Assembly (NCBI RefSeq): GCF_040675875.1
Contig: NZ_JBEGII010000001.1
Span: 4,003,502-4,067,501 of the forward strand
Source of the DNA: Microbacterium sp. LWO12-1.2
GTDB lineage: Bacteria; Actinomycetota; Actinomycetes; Actinomycetales; Microbacteriaceae
Direction of reading: 5' to 3'
Length of the DNA: 64,000 nucleotides
Below the pieces are notes generated by a model. It was not told the origin of the DNA. It was given only the letters and a program-made list of their open reading frames with translations, and did no database searches. The translations under genes and the position numbers were made by a program. Below, piece by piece: positions 53,861 to 63,129 of this stretch (positions are counted from its first letter, which is position 1; each line of letters begins with the position of its first letter).

Positions 53861-54030
53861 GGACGACGCGCTTTTCCGTGCCTCCCGCCAGCGATCGGTG
53901 AAGGCTGGCGCCCGCGGCGTCACATCGCGCACGCCGGGACCTTCGACCCTGGCCGTGAGTGCGCGGGCATCGGATGGTGGGGAGTATCTCGTCGCGGCAT
54001 CTCGTCTGCGGCACTATGCGAAGGATTCCC

Positions 54031-54612
54031 ATGACTGCTCTGCAGACTCCCCCCGCGCGATCGACTGAATCCTCCCCGGCCGCGAAGGGAGACGAGACGC
54101 GCGTCGTGACAACCGCGAGCGGGCGACGATGGCTCGCGGTGCTGAGGCTGGCCACCGGCTTCATCTTCTTCTGGGCCTTCCTGGACAAGACGTTCGGCCT
54201 CGGCTATTCGACGCCGCCGGAACGGGCCTGGATATCCGGTGGCACACCGAGCCAGGGCTTCCTCAACAGCGACTCCGTCATCGGTCCGCTGAAGCCGTTC
54301 TTCGCGTCGATCGCCAGCCCGGTGAGCGATGTGCTCTTCATGGTCGCGATGCTCGCGATCGGTGTGGCCGTGCTCCTCGGCGTGGGGCTTCGCGTCAGCG
54401 CTGTCGTGGGCACGATCCTCATGCTCGCCATGTACCTCGCGGAGTGGCCCTTCGGTGCCAACGCAGCGTCGACGAACCCGCTGGTCGATTACCACATCAT
54501 CTACGCGCTCGCCCTGATCGTCATCGCGGTCCTCGCGGCCGGAGACACGTGGGGCTTCGGTCGCCAGTGGAGGGCGCTCCACATCGTTCAGCACAACCGT
54601 TGGCTCGTCTGA
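54031..54612 (+). CDS. DoxX-like membrane protein coupled to phosphoketolase
   Basis: This 193-residue protein has four membrane segments (about 32-52, 97-115, 120-138 and 152-170), a DoxX-like pattern with [15 protein letters not shown] in the first, and a long extracytoplasmic loop. GAAGGA lies before the ATG. The stop is 1 bp before the phosphoketolase ATG, so they are co-translated. DoxX/DoxD proteins are thiosulfate:quinone-oxidoreductase-related or redox-stress membrane proteins. Its role alongside phosphoketolase is unknown. Confidence 0.8.
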   Translation: MTALQTPPARSTESSPAAKGDETRVVTTASGRRWLAVLRLATGFIFFWAFLDKTFGLGYSTPPERAWISGGTPSQGFLNSDSVIGPLKPFFASIASPVSDVLFMVAMLAIGVAVLLGVGLRVSAVVGTILMLAMYLAEWPFGANAASTNPLVDYHIIYALALIVIAVLAAGDTWGFGRQWRALHIVQHNRWLV

Positions 54613-54613
54613 C

Positions 54614-57115
54614 ATGAGCGCCCACGAACCGACCGCATCCATCACCGATCGCGGAACCGCAGCGTTCTCGTTTCGCGAAGACCGCGAACTCGGCGATGAG
54701 ACGTTCGCGCACCTCGACGCCTGGTGGCGCGCAGCGAACTACCTCTCCGTCGGGCAGATCTATCTGCTCGACAACCCCCTCCTCCTCGATCCGCTCACGC
54801 GAGAGCACATCAAGCCCCGACTCCTCGGTCACTGGGGAACGACTCCCGGGCTCAACTTCCTCTACGCGCACCTGAACCGGGTGATCAGGGAGCGAGAGAT
54901 CAGCACCATCTACATCACCGGCCCCGGACACGGCGGACCAGGCATGGTCGCCAACACCTACCTGGACGGCACCTACTCCGAGCTCTACTCCGACATCGAT
55001 CAGAGCGCGGACGGCATGCGGAAGCTCTTCCGCCAGTTCTCGTTCCCCGGCGGCATCCCCAGCCATGCATCGGCGGATACGCCCGGCTCGATCCACGAGG
55101 GTGGTGAGCTCGGCTACGCCCTCTCCCACGCCTACGGTGCCGCCTTCGACAACCCCGACCTGCTCGTGGCCGCGGTGATCGGCGATGGGGAAGCGGAGAC
55201 AGGGCCGCTGGCGACCAGTTGGCATTCCAACAAGTTCCTCAATCCGCTGACGGATGGGGTGGTGCTGCCGATCCTGCACCTGAACGGATACAAGATCGCG
55301 AACCCGACGGTGCTGGCGCGGATTCCCGAGGAAGAGCTCCTGAGCCTCATGCGCGGCTACGGACACACGCCCTACCTCGTGTCGGGCGGCTTCGACGGCG
55401 AGGATCCGATGGCTGTGCATCGCCGAATGGCGGAGACGCTCGACGCGGCACTTAACCAGATCGCGGAGATCAAGGCGTGGGCTGCGGCGGGGACCCTGCA
55501 GGAGCGGCCCGCGTGGCCGATGATCATCCTGCGCACTCCGAAGGGCTGGACCTGCCCGACCGAGATCGACGGGCTGCCGGCGGAGAACAACTGGCGCTCT
55601 CACCAGGTGCCGCTCGCCAGCGCGCGCGACACACCGGAGCACCTCGAGGTTCTCGACGGATGGCTCCGGTCCTACCGGCCGGAGGAACTGTTCGACGAGT
55701 TCGGCGCACCGGTGGCGCTGATCACCGACCTCGCTCCTTCGGGGGATCTGCGGATGAGCGCGAACCCGGTCGCGAACGGCGGTGTCCTTCGACGCGATCT
55801 CGTGCTCCCGGACTTCCGCGACTATGCGGTCGACGTCCCTGCTCCCGGCGCGACGGTGAACGAGGCCACGCGTGTGCTCGGCGGGTGGCTGACGGATGTC
55901 ATCCGGGCCAACCCCGACAACTTCCGCATCTTCGGACCCGACGAGACGGCGTCGAATCGCCTCGGGGCCGTGCTCGAGGTCACCGACAAGCAGTGGAATG
56001 CCGACTACCTGCCCTCCGACGAGCATCTGGCCCGTGCCGGTCGAGTCATGGAGATGCTCAGCGAGCACCAGTGCGAAGGGTGGCTGGAGGGATATCTGTT
56101 GACCGGGCGTCACGGCCTCTTCAACACGTACGAGGCGTTCGTGCACATCGTCGGCTCGATGTTCAATCAGCACGCCAAGTGGCTGAAGACGAGCAAGGAG
56201 ATCCCGTGGCGCCGCCCGATCGCCTCGCTCAACTACCTGCTGTCGTCACACGTGTGGCGGCAAGACCATAACGGCACGTCCCATCAGGACCCCGGCTTCA
56301 TCGACCACGTGGTGAACAAGAAGGCCGACGTGGTGCGTGTGTATCTGCCTTTCGATGCCAACACGCTGCTCTCCGCGTACGACCACTGCCTACGCAGCGT
56401 CGACTACGTCAACGTCGTCGTGGCGGGCAAGCAACCCACGTTCAACTGGCTCAGCATGGACCGTGCCGTCGAACACATGACCCGGGGTGTCGGCATCTTC
56501 GAGTGGGCCGGAACCGAAGTCGCCGGCGAGAAGCCCGACGTGGTGCTCGGCTGCGCCGGTGACGTGCCGACGCTCGAAGTGCTGGCCGCGGCGTCCCTGC
56601 TGCGCGAGGCGATCCCCGACCTCAAGGTCAGAGTCGTCAACGTCGTCGATCTGATGCGCCTCGTCAGCGAGGGCGAACACCCGCACGGGATGAGCGACCG
56701 CGAATACGATGCCATCTTCACGACCGATCGACCGGTCATCTTCGCCTACCACGGCTATCCCTGGCTGATCCACCGGCTGACCTACCGGCGGGCGGGGCAC
56801 GCTGACCTGCACGTTCGCGGATACAAGGAGGAAGGCACGACGACCACACCCTTCGACATGGTCATGCTCAACGACATCGACCGCTATCGCCTCGTCATCG
56901 ACGTCCTCGATCGCGTCCCCGGACTCGGCGAACGATACTCCGGGCTTCGCCAGCGCATGCAGGACTCCCGAGTGCGCGCCCGCGCCTACACGCGGGAACA
57001 CGGTGAGGACATCCCCGAGGTGGCCGATTGGACGTGGACGGCGGGTCCGGAGTCGCACGCGCGCGAAGTGAACACCGGCGTCGGAGGCCCGAACACGGGC
57101 AGCGAACCTCAGTGA
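54614..57115 (+). CDS. xfp: Phosphoketolase (xylulose-5-phosphate/fructose-6-phosphate)
   Basis: This 833-residue enzyme has the family landmarks [11 protein letters not shown] near residue 97, [25 protein letters not shown] and the thiamine-diphosphate motif [20 protein letters not shown], plus the C-terminal transketolase domain. It cleaves xylulose-5-phosphate (and often fructose-6-phosphate) with phosphate to acetyl phosphate and glyceraldehyde-3-phosphate or erythrose-4-phosphate. Length is normal (about 800). With the fructan system downstream, it offers a phosphoketolase route for fructose-6-phosphate. No acetate kinase gene follows; it lies elsewhere. Confidence 0.96.
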   Translation: MSAHEPTASITDRGTAAFSFREDRELGDETFAHLDAWWRAANYLSVGQIYLLDNPLLLDPLTREHIKPRLLGHWGTTPGLNFLYAHLNRVIREREISTIYITGPGHGGPGMVANTYLDGTYSELYSDIDQSADGMRKLFRQFSFPGGIPSHASADTPGSIHEGGELGYALSHAYGAAFDNPDLLVAAVIGDGEAETGPLATSWHSNKFLNPLTDGVVLPILHLNGYKIANPTVLARIPEEELLSLMRGYGHTPYLVSGGFDGEDPMAVHRRMAETLDAALNQIAEIKAWAAAGTLQERPAWPMIILRTPKGWTCPTEIDGLPAENNWRSHQVPLASARDTPEHLEVLDGWLRSYRPEELFDEFGAPVALITDLAPSGDLRMSANPVANGGVLRRDLVLPDFRDYAVDVPAPGATVNEATRVLGGWLTDVIRANPDNFRIFGPDETASNRLGAVLEVTDKQWNADYLPSDEHLARAGRVMEMLSEHQCEGWLEGYLLTGRHGLFNTYEAFVHIVGSMFNQHAKWLKTSKEIPWRRPIASLNYLLSSHVWRQDHNGTSHQDPGFIDHVVNKKADVVRVYLPFDANTLLSAYDHCLRSVDYVNVVVAGKQPTFNWLSMDRAVEHMTRGVGIFEWAGTEVAGEKPDVVLGCAGDVPTLEVLAAASLLREAIPDLKVRVVNVVDLMRLVSEGEHPHGMSDREYDAIFTTDRPVIFAYHGYPWLIHRLTYRRAGHADLHVRGYKEEGTTTTPFDMVMLNDIDRYRLVIDVLDRVPGLGERYSGLRQRMQDSRVRARAYTREHGEDIPEVADWTWTAGPESHAREVNTGVGGPNTGSEPQ

Positions 57116-57199
57116 GACGAACGGCCCCGGGCCGGCAGTCCGGCTGTCGCCTCCGCGCCGTGGATCCGCACACCGCACGACTCCGGTGCGATCGGGCGT

Positions 57200-58225
57200 T
57201 CAGCTCAGGTCGCGTATCGACGACCGGACGATGACCGGCATCGGGATCAGCACCGCTCCCAGAGGGTGTTCGCCGAGCAGCATCTCCACGGCGGTGCGCC
57301 CCATCACGTCGTAGGGGAGACGCGCGGTGGTGAGGCCGGGACGTTGGAAGCTCGCGAGTTCCTCGTCGTCGAAGGATGCGACGGAGATGTCGTTCGGGAC
57401 GGTGAGGCCGCGCTCCGCGATCGCCTGGTACACCCCGAACGCGACGCCGTCGTTGCCCGCCAGGATCGCCGTGATCTCGGGATGCGCGTCGAGCATCTGC
57501 AGGGTGAAGTCGTAGCCGATGTCGGGATTCCATTCGGGAACATCGACGACGAATGGCTGAACGCCCGCCTCGGCGAAGGCAGCATGGATCCCTTCGAACC
57601 GCGACCCGATGGTGACCGAGTGGAGCGGGGACGACACCGCGCGCGGGTTGTTGCCGATCACGCCGATCAGACGATGTCCGGCCTCGGTGAGCAGGTGCGC
57701 CATCGCATGACCCGCCGTGCGCTCGTCCGGCAGCACGGAAGGATGCCCGGCCGTCGACGTTCCGTTCACGATCACGACGGGCACGTCGTGCGGAGTCTGG
57801 GGAACCTCGATCATGCGTGCGCCGAGGAGTCCGATCAGGATGCCGTCGACCCGGCGGTCGATCATCGCCTGGATCTCATCGGAGATGGTGGCGTCGTCCC
57901 CCTCCGTCTCGGCGATGAGAACGGTGTGGCCGTGTTCCTTCGCTGCGGAGAGAAGTCCGCGGATCATCTCGGATGCGTAGCGGGTCACGGTGATCTGGTC
58001 GGAGATGAAGCCGAGGGTCTTCGTCTTCCCGAGTCGTAGGCTCTGGGCCGCCGGGTTCGGCCGGTAGCCGAGTTCCTCAGCGGCTGCTCTGACCCGCCGT
58101 GCGGCATCAGCGGAGAGGCGTGAGCCCGGTCGATCGTTGAGGATCATGCTGACGGCGGCCTTCGACATGCCCGAGCGTGCGGCCACGTCGGCGAGCGTCG
58201 GCCTGCGATCCACGTTCTTCGGCAT
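57200..58225 (-). CDS. LacI-family regulator of the fructan/sucrose operon
   Basis: This 341-residue LacI repressor has a helix-turn-helix LADVAARSGMSKAAVSMIL, hinge ARRVRAAAEELGYRPN and sugar-binding domain. ATG 58225 has GGGAGGAAG upstream. It diverges from the binding-protein gene of the second fructoside operon, with two matching palindromes in the 196-bp gap. Inducer probably fructose, sucrose or a fructan fragment. Confidence 0.92.
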   Translation of the reverse strand: MPKNVDRRPTLADVAARSGMSKAAVSMILNDRPGSRLSADAARRVRAAAEELGYRPNPAAQSLRLGKTKTLGFISDQITVTRYASEMIRGLLSAAKEHGHTVLIAETEGDDATISDEIQAMIDRRVDGILIGLLGARMIEVPQTPHDVPVVIVNGTSTAGHPSVLPDERTAGHAMAHLLTEAGHRLIGVIGNNPRAVSSPLHSVTIGSRFEGIHAAFAEAGVQPFVVDVPEWNPDIGYDFTLQMLDAHPEITAILAGNDGVAFGVYQAIAERGLTVPNDISVASFDDEELASFQRPGLTTARLPYDVMGRTAVEMLLGEHPLGAVLIPMPVIVRSSIRDLS

Positions 58226-58289
58226 CGACTTCCTCCCATCGCGACGATCCCAGCTTAGGCAGTGGGCGCTCGACCGCGGAACCATCGTT

Positions 58290-58305
58290 GATGAATTGAT
58301 TTAGC
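58290..58305. promoter_or_regulatory. Candidate LacI operator, left
   Basis: GATGAATTGATTTAGC is an imperfect palindrome related to the right-hand site (GCTGAATCAATTTAGC), 59 bp centre-to-centre, just upstream of the -35 hexamer. Confidence 0.6.
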
Positions 58306-58312
58306 AAAATCG

Positions 58313-58341
58313 TTGCGGGTTCGATTTCGCGATGCTAACCT
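58313..58341 (+). promoter_or_regulatory. Predicted promoter of the second fructoside operon
   Basis: TTGCGG (58313-58318) and TAACCT (58336-58341) are 17 bp apart, flanked by the two operators. The right operator covers the expected start site at about 58348-58350. Confidence 0.55.
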
Positions 58342-58348
58342 CGGCGAT

Positions 58349-58364
58349 GCTGAATCAATTTAGC
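58349..58364. promoter_or_regulatory. Candidate LacI operator, right
   Basis: GCTGAATCAATTTAGC has arms GCTgAAT/ATTtAGC with one mismatched pair, directly downstream of the -10 hexamer. Confidence 0.65.
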
Positions 58365-58421
58365 TTCACGGTGGGCTCCGCGCCATCGACCGTGGAGTCA
58401 CGGAAAACAGGAGAGAACATC

Positions 58422-59804
58422 GTGGTTGATCTCACTCGCAGGGCCTTGTTCGGCGCGATCGGACTGGGCATCGTGGGCACCGTGGTCTCATGGCCACGGC
58501 TCACCGGGGCTGACATCCCCGGGCGCGGCAAGGATGTCCTGACGGTCGCCCTCTTCGGCACCGCGCAGGATGCCGTGGCTCGCCAGTCGTTGATCGAGGG
58601 GTTCCAGCGCACGCACCCCGGCATCGAGGTGCGCATCGTCGCCATCCAGGGTCAGGACTGGAGTGAGTACTTCGCGAAGATCCTGACCATGATCGCGGCG
58701 GGCACGCCTCCGGATGTCGTCACGGTTGCGACGGAGGGCGCGCAGCTCTTCGCCTCTCGCCTCGCGCATCCGCTCGATGACTTCGTGCGCAGGGATGCCG
58801 CCGAGATGCAGGAGTACTTCGATGACGTGAATCCGACGCTCATCGAGGCGTTCATGTACCAGGGCAGCCTGTTCCAGATGCCCGACAACTTCAATGCGGC
58901 GAACGTCTTCTACAGCACCCAGGCCATGGAGCGCGCAGGCCTCGAACGCCCCGCCGACAACTGGACTCTGGAGGATTTCCTCACCACGGCCCGCTCGATG
59001 AAGAAGAGCGCCCCCGAGCAGTTCCTCCCGTATTTCTGGAACAACCGGCTCTGGGGTGGCGTCGTGCCGTGGCTCTACGTCAACAACACCAGCTTCCTGC
59101 GCGAAGAGAAAGCAGGCGGAGGCGATTGGTTCTGGGATCGCTTCTACCCCGGCCAGCCGTCCCGCAGCGGAGGCTACGTGTGGAAGCAGGCCGACGCACT
59201 GAACGAGCATGCCGTCGAGAGCTTCTCCGTGCTGGAGCGCATGGTCTCGGAGGGTCTTGCGGCGAACCCCGCGCAGGGCGGCGGAAACGAGCTGGTCTCG
59301 CTGTTCTCGACCGGTTCGGTGGGGATGACACCCGCGGGCGGATTCTGGGTGCGCGGCCTCGAAGAGGCAGGCGTCGCGAACGACGCCTATGACGTCACCT
59401 ACTTCCCACGGATGTCGGGGCAGCGGCATCAGTTCGGCGCGGGCGGCTACGCGATCATGGAGACCTCTCCGCGCAAGGACGAGGCCTGGGAATGGCTCAA
59501 GTACTGCGTCTCGGTCGAGGGGATGACGATCGCCCATCCGCGACCGGACTCCTCGCTGCCTCGACGCTCGCTCAACGCCGAGCTGTACGGCGCGGGGGTG
59601 GGACCCGCCCACTGGGAGGTCTTCTACGACACCCTCGACAAGTTCCCCGACACCGGGCCGATGCCGGCCCCGCCGCAGCAGGCCGCTGTCGAGTCCGCCC
59701 TGCTCAAGAACGTGGTGTCGACCATCACCAACGGTCCGTCCGGCGTACGCCGGGGCCTGGAGACGATGCAGCGAGATCTCGAGATCGCGCTGGGAGGACG
59801 ATGA
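58422..59804 (+). CDS. Sugar-binding protein with Tat-type signal (no lipobox)
   Basis: This 460-residue family-1 solute-binding protein has an N-terminus with a twin-arginine motif (TRRALFGAIGLGIVGTV) and no Cys in the expected lipobox place, unlike the lipoprotein at 11967. Thus it is likely exported folded by Tat and held by an uncleaved or partly cleaved anchor. GTG 58422 has GGAGAG upstream and is preferred to the frame at 58332, which begins inside the promoter. It overlaps the permease by 4 bp. Binds a fructan/sucrose-like sugar by context. Confidence 0.85.
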   Translation: MVDLTRRALFGAIGLGIVGTVVSWPRLTGADIPGRGKDVLTVALFGTAQDAVARQSLIEGFQRTHPGIEVRIVAIQGQDWSEYFAKILTMIAAGTPPDVVTVATEGAQLFASRLAHPLDDFVRRDAAEMQEYFDDVNPTLIEAFMYQGSLFQMPDNFNAANVFYSTQAMERAGLERPADNWTLEDFLTTARSMKKSAPEQFLPYFWNNRLWGGVVPWLYVNNTSFLREEKAGGGDWFWDRFYPGQPSRSGGYVWKQADALNEHAVESFSVLERMVSEGLAANPAQGGGNELVSLFSTGSVGMTPAGGFWVRGLEEAGVANDAYDVTYFPRMSGQRHQFGAGGYAIMETSPRKDEAWEWLKYCVSVEGMTIAHPRPDSSLPRRSLNAELYGAGVGPAHWEVFYDTLDKFPDTGPMPAPPQQAAVESALLKNVVSTITNGPSGVRRGLETMQRDLEIALGGR

Positions 59805-60739
59805 TGTCGGAGAGCACTGCAACCCTCACCGTCCCGCCGGGTGCACGCGGCGAGACCGGCACCACCGCTCGATCCGGGCGCGCCATCGTGTGGATCTTCC
59901 TGGCCCCCACTCTGATCGGCCTGGGGCTGTTCAACCTCGTGCCGATCGTCGGATCGTTCGTCCTCGCGTTCTTCCGCTGGGACATCATCTCCGATCCGGT
60001 GTTCGTCGGTGTCGACAACTTCGTCGACCTCGCGATGAACCCGACCGTGCGCGTGTCGTTCCTGAACACCATCGGCTTCGTCATCGTCGCGGTCATCCTG
60101 CAACTCACGGTCGCGCTGGTGCTCGCCATCCTCGTGCAATCGAAGATGCCGACGTGGCTGCGCACCTTCTTCCGGTCGTCGCTGTTCTTCCCGCTGATCC
60201 TGTCGGCCGCATCGGTCTCGCTGATCATGGCCTACCTGTTCAATCAGGAGTTCGGGCTCGTGAACCAGACGCTCAACCTGATCGGCATCGCCGACGTCGG
60301 GTGGCTGACGACCGGGCTCGGGGCGAAGGTCGTGGTGCTGCTGGTCTACGTGTGGCAGAACTTCGGCTTCACGTTCCTGCTCTTCATCGGAGGGCTCGCC
60401 GCGATCCCGAGCGAGGTGTACGAGGCATCGTCGCTCGACGGCGCGGCCGGGTGGACGCAGTTCCGCATGATCACGCTGCCCCTGGTGAGTCCGACCCTGC
60501 TGGTCGCGTCGGTCATGGCGATCATCAACGCGCTGCAGATCTTCGATCAGCCGTGGGTGCTCACGCGGGGCGGACCCGGTGATGAGACCCGAACCGCAGT
60601 GATGGTGATCTACGAGTCCGCCTTCCGGGAGCTCGACTTCGGTGGTGCCTCCGCCATCGGAATCGTGCTGACTCTTCTCATCATGCTCGTCACGGCCATC
60701 CAGTTCCGGCTGAGCCGCCGATTCGTCTTCTACGGGTGA
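59801..60739 (+). CDS. Sugar ABC transporter permease, MalF type
   Basis: This 312-residue permease has six membrane segments and EAA loop EASSLDGAAGWTQFRMITLP. ATG 59801 overlaps the binding-protein stop (ATGA). Co-transcribed with the MalG-type partner and GH32 enzyme. Confidence 0.93.
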   Translation: MMSESTATLTVPPGARGETGTTARSGRAIVWIFLAPTLIGLGLFNLVPIVGSFVLAFFRWDIISDPVFVGVDNFVDLAMNPTVRVSFLNTIGFVIVAVILQLTVALVLAILVQSKMPTWLRTFFRSSLFFPLILSAASVSLIMAYLFNQEFGLVNQTLNLIGIADVGWLTTGLGAKVVVLLVYVWQNFGFTFLLFIGGLAAIPSEVYEASSLDGAAGWTQFRMITLPLVSPTLLVASVMAIINALQIFDQPWVLTRGGPGDETRTAVMVIYESAFRELDFGGASAIGIVLTLLIMLVTAIQFRLSRRFVFYG

Positions 60740-60746
60740 GGCCATC

Positions 60747-61580
60747 ATGACTACGACAATCATCACGAAGCGCTCGTGGGCCCAGACCCTCGGCACAGGC
60801 GGCAAGTTCGTCATCCTCGGATTGGCGGCCTTCCTCACTCTCGGGCCCGTCGTCTGGACCTTCGTCACGGCGCTCTCGCCCACCGACAGCGTCACTCAAG
60901 AAGTCACCGTCGGATTCGGTGCGTTCGCCGACGTCTTCACCAAGATCCCGCTCTGGCTGTACGCCTGGAACAGCGCGCTCGTGGTGATGCTCGTCGCCGC
61001 GGGGCAGATGCTCTCTGCAGCGATGGCGGGCTACGTCTTCGCCAAGTTCGAGTTCCGCAGCAAGAAGCTCCTGTTCGCTCTGATCCTCGCGACCATGATG
61101 GTCCCGTTGCAGGTCACGATCGTGCCGGTGTTCATGCTGGTGAGGGGCATGGGTCTCGCCGACACCCTTCTGGCGCTCATCGTGCCCGCCTTGCCCACCG
61201 CATTCGGCACGTTCCTGATGCGGCAGTACTTCATGGGGATCCCGACGGAACTGGGGGAAGCCGCGCAGCTCGACGGCGCGGGGCCGTGGCGCACGTTCTT
61301 CGGCGTGTACCTGCCGCTGGCGACGCCGGCCCTCGCGATCGTCGGCATCCTCGCCTTCAACTATCACTGGAACGAGTTCTTCCGACCGCTGATCATGACC
61401 ATCAGCGATCAGAACTTCACGTTGCCGCTCGGTCTCGTGACACTGCAGGGGAACCTCGGCACCGGCAGCATCTCGACGGTGCTCGCCGGAGTGATCCTGT
61501 CCATGATCCCCGCCCTCCTGGTGTTCTTCTTCGGGCAGAAGCCGCTGCGCGAGGGACTCACGGCGGGCGTCGGCAAGTGA
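60747..61580 (+). CDS. Sugar ABC transporter permease, MalG type
   Basis: This 277-residue permease has six segments and EAA loop EAAQLDGAGPWRTFFGVYLP. It starts 7 bp after the MalF-type gene and completes the channel; as in the first system, no ATPase gene is present, so a shared one elsewhere must serve. Confidence 0.93.
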   Translation: MTTTIITKRSWAQTLGTGGKFVILGLAAFLTLGPVVWTFVTALSPTDSVTQEVTVGFGAFADVFTKIPLWLYAWNSALVVMLVAAGQMLSAAMAGYVFAKFEFRSKKLLFALILATMMVPLQVTIVPVFMLVRGMGLADTLLALIVPALPTAFGTFLMRQYFMGIPTELGEAAQLDGAGPWRTFFGVYLPLATPALAIVGILAFNYHWNEFFRPLIMTISDQNFTLPLGLVTLQGNLGTGSISTVLAGVILSMIPALLVFFFGQKPLREGLTAGVGK

Positions 61581-61617
61581 TCGACACCCGCACCACAGTA
61601 GAAAGACGACTGCTCCG

Positions 61618-63129
61618 GTGACAACCACTGATCTTCCCCCGGTCCGCATCGCCCATCCGCGCATGCACTTCGCCCCCCGCAACAACTGGATGAACGACCC
61701 GAACGGACTCGTGTTCCACGATGGGCTCTACCATCTGTACTTCCAGTGCAACCCGAAGGGGGTCTCACACGCGAACCTCAGCTGGGGCCACGCCACGAGC
61801 ACCGACCTGACGCGGTGGACGGAGCACGCCCCGGCGATCCTGTGGGACGACGATGCGCAGATCTTCTCAGGCTCCGTGGTCGTGGACCACGGCAACACCT
61901 CGGGATTCGGCACGGCTCTGGAGCCGGCGCTGGTCGCGCTCTACACGGCCGCGGCGCCGGGACACCAGGCCCAGGCACTGGCGTACAGCACCGACGGTGG
62001 CTACGTCTGGACGAAGTACGAGGGCAACCCCGTACTCGACCGCGGCACGAGCGATTTCCGTGACCCGAAGGTGTTCCGCTATGACGACGGCGCTGACGGG
62101 TACTGGGTGATGGTCGCGGTCGAGGCCGAGGATCGTCAGGTGCTGTTCCACCGATCCGACGACCTCAAGACGTGGACGTTCCTGTCGGCGTACGGTCCGG
62201 CGGGGCCGGTCGGCGGGGTCTGGGAATGCCCGGACATGTTCCCGCTCGCCGTCGATGGCGACGAGGCCGACGTGCGCTGGGTGCTGCTGATCAGTCTGAA
62301 CCCGGGCGGCATCGCGGGCGGTTCCGGTACTCACTACGTCGTCGGTGACTTCGACGGCACAGTGTTCCGCCCGACCGCGCCCCACCCGACACCCGGCCGC
62401 GAGCTGATGAACGACCGGAGCCAGTCTCGCGAGGAGCTGGAGGCCTTCGGCTGGATCGATTTCGGGCCCGACTGCTACGCCGGCGTCACCTTCGACGGTC
62501 TCGCGCGGCACGAGCGAACGCTCATCGCCTGGATGGACAACTGGGACTATGCCGGCCGCATCCCCGCCGATGACGCTGATGGACATCGCAGTGCGATGAC
62601 TCTTCCGCGTCGGCTCTCGCTCACCCGCGACCAGAGCGGAGTCGAGCGACTGCGACAGGAGCCGATCATCGAGTTCGGCGCCGGGGAGAGCATCGATCTC
62701 GGGTCCTTGGCAGGGAGTGTTCAGCTCGCCGAAGGCGTCTCAGGTGCGGCGCGGATCCGCCTCACAGCCGAGTTCGGCGATGCGCAGGGAGTGGAGCTGC
62801 GCATCGATTCGGCGTCAGACGAGGAGCGGGTCGTGATCCGTCAGGACCGCGCGAGCGGACGCGTCGAGCTCGAGCGTCCTGGCTCAGGGATGCCGTCAGG
62901 CTTTCCAGGCTCTCCGTCGATGCGTCTCGATCAGTCGGGCGCGATCGAATGGGACCTCTGGATCGACGCACTGAACGAGCGGGTGTCATCCGTCGAGCTG
63001 TTCACACAGAACGGCGAGAGGGTGCTCACCGCGCTGATCCCCTCCGCGTCGCCCCGCACCTATTCCGTCGCAGCCGTCGGGGGAGCCCTGCGGGGAGCAC
63101 GAGCCGATGTGGCGGAGTGGGAATGCTGA
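61618..63129 (+). CDS. Glycoside hydrolase family 32 (beta-fructosidase, sucrose/levan type)
   Basis: This 503-residue canonical GH32 has WMNDPNG with nucleophile Asp27, QIFSGSV near 81-87, RDP at 148-150 and ECPDMF with acid/base Glu203, and a C-terminal beta-sandwich. There is no signal peptide, so it acts in the cytosol on the imported sugar, releasing fructose for the following kinase. GTG 61618 is the start; the ribosome site is weak. The last bases overlap the fructokinase ATG (63123) by 7 bp. Confidence 0.93.
   Translation: MTTTDLPPVRIAHPRMHFAPRNNWMNDPNGLVFHDGLYHLYFQCNPKGVSHANLSWGHATSTDLTRWTEHAPAILWDDDAQIFSGSVVVDHGNTSGFGTALEPALVALYTAAAPGHQAQALAYSTDGGYVWTKYEGNPVLDRGTSDFRDPKVFRYDDGADGYWVMVAVEAEDRQVLFHRSDDLKTWTFLSAYGPAGPVGGVWECPDMFPLAVDGDEADVRWVLLISLNPGGIAGGSGTHYVVGDFDGTVFRPTAPHPTPGRELMNDRSQSREELEAFGWIDFGPDCYAGVTFDGLARHERTLIAWMDNWDYAGRIPADDADGHRSAMTLPRRLSLTRDQSGVERLRQEPIIEFGAGESIDLGSLAGSVQLAEGVSGAARIRLTAEFGDAQGVELRIDSASDEERVVIRQDRASGRVELERPGSGMPSGFPGSPSMRLDQSGAIEWDLWIDALNERVSSVELFTQNGERVLTALIPSASPRTYSVAAVGGALRGARADVAEWEC

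Noticed and set aside
54521..56173. 550-codon minus-strand open frame
   Set aside because: Shadow of phosphoketolase.
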